Origin: Deltaproteobacteria bacterium
GTDB taxonomy: Bacteria > Myxococcota_C > UBA6777
Direction of reading: 5' to 3'
DNA length: 34,183 nucleotides
Assembly (NCBI GenBank): GCA_002731275.1
Contig: PCBK01000111.1
Location: forward strand, 1 to 34,183
Of the stretch, positions 23,789 to 32,300 are shown one piece after another. The translations under genes and the position numbers were made by a program. Position 1 is the stretch's first letter. Every line of letters starts with the position of its first letter. The notes below the pieces were generated by a model that did no database searches, was not told where the DNA came from, and saw nothing but the letters and a program-made list of their open reading frames with translations.

Positions 23789-25291
23789 TCACAGAGGGAG
23801 GGCGTTGACATCCGAAAAGACGCCGAATTCGTTATTTCCAAAGCCGAATAAAAGTTGTTTGCGTTTGGGGTCATAAGTGCTTGTGCAGGATGACCTGAGT
23901 AGGGGGATTTGCTTGGTCTGGATTTGCTCCCAGCGTTCTTGTCCTTTGTCGAGGTGGAGGACGAAGAAGCCTTTTGCCGATGTCCTCGCGTCAGACGTCC
24001 CACCAAACAAGAAGTAGCGATTGCCGATGGGATCGTAGCCACCACAACCATTACGTCGTCCGAAAGGTGCAATCCCTTTGGGGAGAAGTTTTTTCCAGAC
24101 AGGGGGATCTTGTGCGAGGTCAAGAGACCATGTTTCAGAGTCCGCTCCCACTGGGTTTTGTGCGCTCGGCTGGCCACCACCACTAAAGATGATCAAGCGT
24201 TGGTTCTCTTGATCAAACATCGAGAAATAGCCGTATCGACCAGAGGGACCGGATTGTGCGGGGGTAATATCCTTCCAACGTTTGCCTTCGGGAGCATCAG
24301 GTGTGTAGGTCGCGGCGTTACAATGTAGAGAGCTGCCTTTGATGCCACATGCCGTGACAAAGCGCTTGCCTTTCTCGTCATAATGCATCCTCAACAACAT
24401 GCTGGCGTTTTTATCGTACGTTTCAGTGTCCTCACTCCAAGTCTTTGTCTTACTGTCAAAGATGAACATTTTTGTGTTCATAGGACCTCTCATGCTTTCG
24501 AGACCTCCGCCATAGTGAAAAGACTTGCTGCTTCCAGGCAGTGAGGCGGATGTCCCTGTGAGGATTTTGGGAGAGGCGTTGGAAGGGGTGATTTGCTCCC
24601 ATGTCTTTGTTTCGAGGTCAAATCGCCAAAGATCGTGTGTCGGTGTAAATTGTTGTGGATCAAACAAGAATCCACCAAACATCCACAATCCATCGGGGTC
24701 ACTGTCATTGATCCAGAGTTTGGGGTGTTCGCGTTCTTTGGGCGTTTGGTTTTTACCGGCGACCCAATTGCCATAGGACTTCCAGGTGAGAGCTGTCACC
24801 TCGACGTCCTGGGTATAAGAGGTTTTGGTGCCGTTGCATTCGACTTCAATCGTAAAAGAATGGTTTCCTTCGATACCATACGCAGGACGCACGATCCATC
24901 TTGATTGCTCCGGTTGGTAGGCTGCGCGCCAGTTGTCAGGAAGTTCTTTGACTCTGACGACACCACCTGCGGGTTGTGTGTCGAGTGGGATCTGGATGCG
25001 TCCACCTTCTGAGATCGTAAGCTTTGTGGGGGGTTGTGCGAGCGCACAGGTCTTTGTTTCTTCGATAGGTTCTTTTTCGGAGGGGGTCGGTTCAGGTGTG
25101 GGTTCGGGGGCGATTTCGATGCTTTTGGCTTCCTGAATGAGGCCACCATCAAGTGTCTTCTCGTTGGTTTGCTCTTTTGGTGTGGTGGGTCCACAGGCCG
25201 TCAGGAGGATGAGCGCGAGGGCAAAGATAGAAATCGAGATGAGGCGGTCAAATTGTTGCCTGTTTGGGCTCGTGTTGTGGATCGTATACAT
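23789..25291 (-). CDS. Kelch-repeat lipoprotein
   Basis: A 500-residue lipoprotein. The signal peptide ends in the lipobox LLTAC with lipidated Cys33. A Glu/Pro/Thr linker is followed by a small beta domain (about 80-170). Kelch-type repeats then run to the C-terminus: LWMFGGFLFD with DLWRFDLETKTWEQI, SFHYGGGLES with MFIFDSKTKTWSED, LIIFSGGG with ETWSLDLAQDPPVWKKL, and RYFLFGGTSD. These should form a beta-propeller at the outer membrane or cell surface, typically for protein or glycan binding. The ATG at 25291 follows GGGAGAGGTCC. The Ser/Thr kinase gene upstream on the same strand is 235 bp away. Confidence 0.88.
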   Translation of the reverse strand: MYTIHNTSPNRQQFDRLISISIFALALILLTACGPTTPKEQTNEKTLDGGLIQEAKSIEIAPEPTPEPTPSEKEPIEETKTCALAQPPTKLTISEGGRIQIPLDTQPAGGVVRVKELPDNWRAAYQPEQSRWIVRPAYGIEGNHSFTIEVECNGTKTSYTQDVEVTALTWKSYGNWVAGKNQTPKEREHPKLWINDSDPDGLWMFGGFLFDPQQFTPTHDLWRFDLETKTWEQITPSNASPKILTGTSASLPGSSKSFHYGGGLESMRGPMNTKMFIFDSKTKTWSEDTETYDKNASMLLRMHYDEKGKRFVTACGIKGSSLHCNAATYTPDAPEGKRWKDITPAQSGPSGRYGYFSMFDQENQRLIIFSGGGQPSAQNPVGADSETWSLDLAQDPPVWKKLLPKGIAPFGRRNGCGGYDPIGNRYFLFGGTSDARTSAKGFFVLHLDKGQERWEQIQTKQIPLLRSSCTSTYDPKRKQLLFGFGNNEFGVFSDVNALPL

Positions 25292-25526
25292 GGACCTCTC
25301 CCTTATGTCTGTAGGGTGGTGACAGACTGTATGTGTTGAGAGCGTCCTGGCCAGAACCGCTTATGTTTCGTGTTCGATAAAGGAGTCCGAGTGTGGTGAT
25401 GATTTTATCGCGAGGGGAGATGTTTTTTTTGTGAAAATTGGCTTATACATCTGTTATTCAAAGGAAATCAAGCGACAACAAGGATGGGCGTTTGGTGCAG
25501 GTGGTGCTGAAGATTGGGGTTGTTGG

Positions 25527-26891
25527 CTAGGAGAGGAGGTACATGGACCATTGGATGAGCTGGAAGATACCAACACCGAAGACGATTAGACCGAGGCAGA
25601 AGAGGACGACACCGAAGATGCGATGGTTATCGAGATAGTGTCCATATTCATGTGCGCCACGTTTGAGGAGGGTGGAGGGGCAATGGACACAGATCTTGCC
25701 TTCGAGATTGGATTGAAGCAGATGAAGCATCTCATCGACACTTTGGTAACGCTCGTCGGGGTTCTTCTTCATGCCTTTGCGCAAAAAGAAGCAGATCTCA
25801 CGAGGCACTGCGCCCTGGTGCTCGTTCTTGATATTCTCCGAATCGATAGGATCTTCGGTGATAATCCCAAATAACATCTCTTGCAGTGTGTTTTTGTGCT
25901 CAAGATAATGTCGAAGGTTGACGAATTCATAGAAGAGGGCAGTCAAGCTGTAGACATCGCTGCGTTCATCGAGCTCTTTGCCGAGCGCTTGTTCGGGGGA
26001 CATATAAGCCGGTGTGCCGACAATGTCGCCTGTTTGGGTCTCAAACGCTCTTTGGTTCCAGTCTTGACCGAGCTCGGCCTGCATCCTTTGTACAATTTCA
26101 CTCTCAACACTGAGGAACTTCTCGCGTGTTTCGGGGACATCACGAATACGTTTGGCGATCCCCCAGTCCATCACCTGCACCTCACCGTATTCACCGATCA
26201 TGATATTTTCGGGCTTGATATCACGGTGGATATAACCGGCTTCGTGGGCAAACTTGATAGCGTAGAGGATCTCAACGAAGAGTTGTGTGCGTCGCTCAAA
26301 AGAGAAGCGTTTGGTGTACTCGGGGTCACCATCTCGGAGCTTTTGAATGATATCACCGAGCGTTTGGCCTTGTACGTACTTCATGGTGAAGTAGTAATTG
26401 CCTTCCTCATCGAGCCCAACATCATGAAGAGGGACGATATTGGGGTGTTCGAGACGACCAACGGTCTGGACTTCTTCGGCGAAGCGTAGGAGACTCGCGG
26501 GGGCTTGTTGGTCTTCTCGGATACGCTTCATGGCGACCATACGTCGAATATCATTGTCCTTGACGAGGACAACCTCTCCAGCACCACCTTCCCCTAATTT
26601 GCGGAGCGCTTCATAGCGTTCTTTGTTGTCGATGGTGAGCTCGTGGTTATCTTCATCTTTCGCACGAGGGAGAATCGTGACGCTCCTGGAGGAACCTGTC
26701 GTGCGAAGGCCAGGCCCCATCGTGGCCTCTCCAGAGCTGGAGTCGTGGGGAGCGATTTTGAGGGAGCGGGTGCGTCTTTGTGTGAGTATACCATCCGCTT
26801 GTTTGGGGGGGGACGTTTCGAGGATGGTGGGGCCGAACAGATCTTCCTCGCTCAATGGGGGGAGGTCATTGGGATTCTCAATATGTGCCAT
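25527..26891 (-). CDS. Hanks-type Ser/Thr protein kinase with C-terminal membrane anchor
   Basis: A 454-residue kinase. An unstructured N-terminus (about 1-90) precedes the kinase domain with Gly-loop GEGGAGEVV, catalytic Lys122 (AMKR), HRD motif IHRDIKPENIM with Asp224, DWG in place of DFG (Asp242, VMDWGIAK) and SPE in place of APE (GTPAYMSPEQ). A long insert follows DWG before the activation segment. One membrane helix lies near the C-terminus (about 425-450), so the kinase faces the cytoplasm with almost nothing outside. The ATG at 26889-26891 follows AGAGAGGTAGAATC and is preferred over upstream in-frame starts. It is divergent from a second kinase, with a 296-bp shared promoter region. 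Confidence 0.93.
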   Translation of the reverse strand: MAHIENPNDLPPLSEEDLFGPTILETSPPKQADGILTQRRTRSLKIAPHDSSSGEATMGPGLRTTGSSRSVTILPRAKDEDNHELTIDNKERYEALRKLGEGGAGEVVLVKDNDIRRMVAMKRIREDQQAPASLLRFAEEVQTVGRLEHPNIVPLHDVGLDEEGNYYFTMKYVQGQTLGDIIQKLRDGDPEYTKRFSFERRTQLFVEILYAIKFAHEAGYIHRDIKPENIMIGEYGEVQVMDWGIAKRIRDVPETREKFLSVESEIVQRMQAELGQDWNQRAFETQTGDIVGTPAYMSPEQALGKELDERSDVYSLTALFYEFVNLRHYLEHKNTLQEMLFGIITEDPIDSENIKNEHQGAVPREICFFLRKGMKKNPDERYQSVDEMLHLLQSNLEGKICVHCPSTLLKRGAHEYGHYLDNHRIFGVVLFCLGLIVFGVGIFQLIQWSMYLLS

Positions 26892-27187
26892 GATTCTACC
26901 TCTCTTACTCACCACTTTGTGTTGATTCATTTTGGACGATGCCTTCGCCAAAATATGCCTGCCTCGGAATTGTATACCAATACGCTAGGGATTGGAACAA
27001 TAGATTTCAAAAAAATGGTCGCTTTTTCTTCCTTCTTCCAAGGTATTTGCTTTACGAACTTGGAGACTTCATTGGATGTCTCTTTTGGTGTGGATTTTTT
27101 TCAAAATGCTTTTCAAATCGATCGAGAGTCGATACAAAGAGGGGCAAAAGAATTTGGAATGGACGAAGCTTGGAGCATTGAAAGAGC

Positions 27188-29137
27188 ATGACGAAGGGAT
27201 CAAAGAGTATCAACGAAGCGATGGTGGAGACTTGGCACGCGATGCAGGAAAAGTGCTCCATTCACTCGACGATACGACATGATGAATCGGATGTTTCTGT
27301 GATAGAGAAGACGATCGCGCTTCCCAAGATCGCGCTCGCTCCGCATATATCGATCGACATCGCCGATGAAGAGACGGATTTGTCGCTCGGAGAGACCTTA
27401 GGAGAAGGGGGAATGGGTCGAGTATATCGCGCCCAACAACACTCCCTTCGCCGCGATGTCGTGGCCAAAGTCCCACTCTCCGAAGATTCCATGCTCAAAA
27501 AACGTCTCCTGCAAGAATCTTGGGTGATGGGGCGGTTGGAACATCCCAACATTGTACCCATTTATCAGCTCGGTGAGAACGAAGGTCGACCGATGTTGAT
27601 CATGAAGTATATCGAGGGCATTGAGTGGTCCGAGCTGCTTCACAAGGAGGCGACCCCACCACCTTTCCTCGAAGATGTTGAGCTCTCGATCGATTGGCAC
27701 ATTCGCACGCTGATCCAAGTCTGCCACGCGCTTGAATACGCCCACAGTCGCGACATCATACACAGAGATCTCAAGCCCGAAAACATCATGCTCGGCCCAT
27801 TTGGCGAGGTATACATACTGGATTGGGGTGTGGCCGTGAGTCTTCGAGACGAAGATAAGGGGTTTATCCCTCTCGCGTCGGAGCTTCGTTCGATCTCCGG
27901 GACACCGACATACATGGCACCTGAGATGCTCCTCTATGAAGAGATGCCAACGGATGCACGGACAGATGTGTACTTACTCGGTGCCATTTTGTACAGGATT
28001 GTGATGGGTGTGCCTCCTCACTTTGGGCACGAACTCCCACAGATCTTCATGAAGATCATCAACGACGCGACACGCGAATATACAGAAGACATTCCCAAAC
28101 ATCTCGTCGATATTTGTGAGCGCGCGATGGCGTTCGCTCCAGAGGAACGCTTTGCTTCTGTCAAGGATGTGCGAAAGGCATTACAAGATTACCTACAGTT
28201 TCGGGATTCTCGTAGATTGAGTGAGCGTGCGAGTAAAGGCCTCACGCAGCTCAAACGCCACCGTGCAGGAAGAAACAATCCTGAACTTACGATACTTTCG
28301 TTTGATCTGCATGAGGTCTTTATCCAGAGTCGCTTTGGGTTCCAGCAAGCGTTGGAGATCTGGCCTGAAAATACAGAGGCGCAGGAGGGTTTACAGGAGC
28401 TTCTTCAGGAGATGTTTTGGATTGAGCTTTCACACGATGAGCTGAAGGCAGCTGCGCGTATATTGTCGGAGTTGGAAGAGAGTCCGGCGACATTGGTGGA
28501 GGCATTTGAGAAGAAGAAGCAGCAGCTCGCGCAAAGAGACGAAGAGGTCGAAGCCCTCAAGCAATTGGCGTTCGAGAAGAGTTTTCACGTGGGAGCAAAG
28601 GGGCGTCGTGTTGGAGCGCTTTCGCTGGCTATTTTGTGGGGTTTGGGACCCCTGCTTGTGTGGATCTTTGAACGCATCTGGCAGCGTGAGTTTTTGGGGC
28701 ATGTCCATGTCTTTGCGATCAACGCGAGTTTTGGTTTGTTCTTGGCGGCGGCGTTTTATCTTGGTCGCAACTCGATGCTCAAGAACCAAGCGGGACGACA
28801 GCTCGCGAAGTTGTTGGTGGTGTTGTTTTTGGCGTTCCCATTGCAGCGTATTGGTTTAATGGTGATGGGGATCGCGTTCAGGCAAACGATTATCATTGAA
28901 TACACGATCTTTTCGTTATTTTTGGCGATCCTCTCTATCTTCATCGATCCGCGAATGTGGTATGCGGCGTTGTTGTATGTGGGAGCGTTCTTTCTCTCGA
29001 TTGTGTGGCCCGTCCATATCTTTTTGATCGCCGGGGTTGTTCATCTCTTTTCGATGTTAATCGTCGCGTGGTCTTGGGGCCCCAACCTCTTTCTGGATCA
29101 AAAATTCCTCTCACACATCGCAAAACAACAACATTGA
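27188..29137 (+). CDS. Hanks-type Ser/Thr protein kinase with polytopic C-terminal domain
   Basis: A 649-residue protein. The kinase domain (about 66-345) has GEGGMGRVY, catalytic Lys94, IHRDLKPENIM with Asp194, DWG in place of DFG (Asp212, ILDWGVAV) and APE (GTPTYMAPE). A helical region of about 120 residues follows, including a coiled coil (about 430-470). The C-terminal 170 residues hold about five or six membrane helices (LSLAILWGLGPLLVWIF, INASFGLFLAAAFYL, LVVLFLAFPLQRI, YTIFSLFLAILSIFI, LLYVGAFFLSIVWPV). The ribosome site before 27188 is weak, so a start at a later ATG (27221 or 27242) is possible. The gene runs toward the CRISPR array; the array is probably transcribed toward it. Confidence 0.92.
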   Translation: MTKGSKSINEAMVETWHAMQEKCSIHSTIRHDESDVSVIEKTIALPKIALAPHISIDIADEETDLSLGETLGEGGMGRVYRAQQHSLRRDVVAKVPLSEDSMLKKRLLQESWVMGRLEHPNIVPIYQLGENEGRPMLIMKYIEGIEWSELLHKEATPPPFLEDVELSIDWHIRTLIQVCHALEYAHSRDIIHRDLKPENIMLGPFGEVYILDWGVAVSLRDEDKGFIPLASELRSISGTPTYMAPEMLLYEEMPTDARTDVYLLGAILYRIVMGVPPHFGHELPQIFMKIINDATREYTEDIPKHLVDICERAMAFAPEERFASVKDVRKALQDYLQFRDSRRLSERASKGLTQLKRHRAGRNNPELTILSFDLHEVFIQSRFGFQQALEIWPENTEAQEGLQELLQEMFWIELSHDELKAAARILSELEESPATLVEAFEKKKQQLAQRDEEVEALKQLAFEKSFHVGAKGRRVGALSLAILWGLGPLLVWIFERIWQREFLGHVHVFAINASFGLFLAAAFYLGRNSMLKNQAGRQLAKLLVVLFLAFPLQRIGLMVMGIAFRQTIIIEYTIFSLFLAILSIFIDPRMWYAALLYVGAFFLSIVWPVHIFLIAGVVHLFSMLIVAWSWGPNLFLDQKFLSHIAKQQH

Positions 29138-29146
29138 TCTTGTCCG

Positions 29147-29222
29147 ACCACTCTGCAGGGAGGCGATTTTCCACTCGCTATACCACCACACTACAGGGAG
29201 GCGATTTTCCACTCCCCATACT
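29147..29222. repeat. Two 38-bp tandem repeats after the kinase gene
   Basis: Two units (29147-29184 and 29185-29222) share CAGGGAGGCGATTTTCCACTC (positions 29156-29176 and 29194-29214), with two mismatches in the preceding 9 bases and a partly conserved 8-bp tail. They start 10 bp after the kinase stop and are non-coding. Confidence 0.8.
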
Positions 29223-29242
29223 GCCGCGCTTTGCTTGGCATA

Positions 29243-29307
29243 GTGGGCTTGCCGCCCACACCCGCTCGGGGTCATCGCCCCCGAACCCCACGATGCTAAC
29301 GCATCGT
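29243..29307. other. Three consecutive hairpins between kinase and CRISPR array
   Basis: GTGGGC/GCCCAC around TTGCC (29243-29259), TCGGGG/CCCCGA around TCATCGC (29266-29284) and ACGATGC/GCATCGT around TAAC (29290-29307). All have perfect stems of 6-7 bp and lie in 65 bp. None is followed by a T-run on either strand. They may separate transcription of the kinase from the opposing array transcript, or be a REP-like element. Confidence 0.6.
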
Positions 29308-29350
29308 CTGATAGCTGGTGAGAAATAGCCTTTGGGTATACTTTCGGTTG

Positions 29351-32300
29351 ACTCCGATCTTCGTTGGAGCGACGATGAGGTGGGAAGGCGGGCAAAGTAG
29401 AGGGAAAGCACAGCCGGTGAACTGGTTTCAATCTCCGTTGGAGCGACGTTGGGGTAGGAGGGACAGCCCTATCCTGATGCTCGTCACGTTCGCGTTTATG
29501 TTTTAATCTCCGTTGGAGCGACGTTGGAGTGGGAAGCTGCCCGTGTTAAAGATCACCAAGTCTCCAAGCTGATCGTTTTAATCTCCGTTGGAGCGACGTT
29601 GGAGTGGGAAGTGGAGTGTGTCACCACCACGTACTTTGGCTTGGCGGTTTTAATCTCCGTTGGAGCGACGTTGGGGTGAGAAGCCAAAATACGAAAAGCA
29701 TCATCTACACCGTTCTTGTTTTAATCTCCATTGGAGCGACGTTGGGGTGGGAAGCCGATCCGGTGTCCAAACTCCCAAGCAAGTTGTTTTAATCTCCGTT
29801 GGAGCGACGTTGGGGTGGGAAGTCTCATAAAGCCCCGTGAGATCCATCTTCGTCACTGCGTTTTAATCTCCGTTGGAGCGACGTTGGGGTGGGAAGGCAG
29901 TTAGGGCGCAGCGGTCCCAGGCGATATCTGCTGTTTTAATCTCCATTGGAGCGACGTTGGGGTGGGAAGAAAAACATGTACTTAGCATTGTCAACAAAGT
30001 TTTCGTTTTAATCTCCGTTGGAGCGACGTTGGGGTGGGAAGACTACTCCTCTTGATGTGTAGTGGTTTGCTTTTGCTCATGTTTTAATCTCCGTTGGAGC
30101 GACGTTGGGGTGGGAAGCAAGGTAAGCGAGCACAATAGATGCAAAAAACTTCGCAGTTTTAATCTCCGTTGGAGCGACGTTGGGGTGGGAAGCACCGAAG
30201 CGCTGCCCAAGCATCTTGGCCCCATCCGTGTTTTAATCTCCGTTGGAGCGACGTTGGGGTGGGAAGGGCAGAGGATGATGGTGTGCGGTACCTCGAAAAA
30301 GATCGTTTTAATCTCCGTTGGAGCGACGTTGGGGTGGGAAGCTTGCAGAGGCTACGATCTCGATCACAAACTTCGTGTTTTAATCTCCGTTGGAGCGACG
30401 TTGGGGTGGGAAGTTCAGGAGCGTTTAGCCAAAACCGCACAAGTCCGTGTTTTAATCTCCGTTGGAGCGACGTTGGGGTGGGAAGGCCGGTGTGAAGGCC
30501 GCGCTTCGGGGATCATACAAAGTTTTAATCTCCGTTGGAGCGACGTTGGGGTGGGAAGAGCGAGACGCTGACCATCAACAACAGCGCGGACTTTGGGTTT
30601 TAATCTCCGTTGGAGCGACGTTGGGGTGGGAAGACCATTTCTCTGTCCTGAGAAGGATGCCCCCCTTGGGGTTTTAATCTCCGTTGGAGCGACGTTGGGG
30701 TGGGAAGCTGGCAGCGCCTCACCAAAGTAGCGGAGGATCGTTTTAATCTCCGTTGGAGCAACGTTGGGGTGGGAAGTCGAAGGCGACAACTGGAACCAAG
30801 GCGGTTATAGTCTTGTTTTAATCTCCGTTGGAGCGACGTTGGGGTGGGAAGTATCGGGGGGTGGGGTGGTTACGATCTCCAGCGCGTGTTTTAATCTCCG
30901 TTGGAGCGACGTTGGGGTGGGAAGGCGAATTAAAGGCCGTTCTTCCGCCGACTGGACCGCGTTTTAATCTCCGTTGGAGCGACGTTGGGGTGGGAAGACC
31001 TAAGAACGTTGTACGGGCTGTGATCTGGTGGTGGTTTTAATCTCCGTTGGAGCGACGTTGGGGTGGGAAGCGGCATGAAAAAAGACATGCACTCACCTTT
31101 TGAGGTTTTAATCTCCGTTGGAGCGACGTTGGGGTGGGAAGTCCGCTTTTCCAACCCCCCCGGTATTCGGGGGGGTTGTTGTTTTAACCTCCGTTGGAGC
31201 GACGTTGGGGTGGGAAGAACGCCTACTGTTATCGCATACATTCGAAATAATGAATGTTTTAATCTCCGTTGGAGCGACGTTGGGGTGGGAAGCGTATTCT
31301 CGACACCTTTTCCCGTTCCTGCACCGTTGTTTTAATCTCCGTTGGAGCGACGTTGGGGTGGGAAGACCGCTTTGAAAGTTGCTTCAACCTTGCGCACTGG
31401 TGTTGTTTTAATCTCCGTTGGAGCGACGTTGGGGTGGGAAGAAGAATCACATCGGCATTAAGGTCTGGCGACCTGATGTTTTAATCTCCGTTGGAGCGAC
31501 GTTGGGGTGGGAAGACGGCAACAGCGGAACCACTAGAGGCTCCGCGTGATATGTTTTAATCTCCGTTGGAGCGACGTTGGGGTGGGAAGCTTGATGATGG
31601 TCCAATCAGCCCGATATCCGGGCCTGTTTTAATCTCCGTTGGAGCGACGTTGGGGTGGGAAGGAAGGTTTCTGGCATACCTGCCAGGACTCGCTCGACAT
31701 CCCACTGAGGAGTTTTAATCTCCGTTGGAGCGACGTTGGGGTGGGAAGCTTGCGTAGTTCTTTGATGGTGGTGCCATCATGTTCGATGTTTTAATCTCCG
31801 TTGGAGCGACGTTGGGGTGGGAAGTCGTTGGGTGTTGACCACTAACCACATATCGAGGTGTTTTAATCTCCGTTGGAGCGACGTTGGGGTGGGAAGACCG
31901 ACGAATTTAACCCAGTCGTCACAACATAAAGGTTTTAATCTCCGTTGGAGCGACGTTGGGGTGGGAAGACTTCGGAAGTTTCCATGCCGGGGAAGAAAAA
32001 CGCGTTTTAATCTCCGTTGGAGCGACGTTGGGGTGGGAAGTCTATGTTGAGCGCGATGATACGCGATCCGCGACATGTTTTAATCTCCGTTGGAGCGACG
32101 TTGGGGTGGGAAGAAAATCACAGGTATCAACACGATCGCCAAGGCTCTGTTTTAATCTCCGTTGGAGCGACGTTGGGGTGGGAAGGTAGGTGCGGTAAGT
32201 GGTATCAGCCTTACTATGAGGTTTTAATCTCCGTTGGAGCGACGTTGGGGTGGGAAGTCAAATCATACCCAAAGCCCTCGATCGCGTTCTCATAGTTTTA

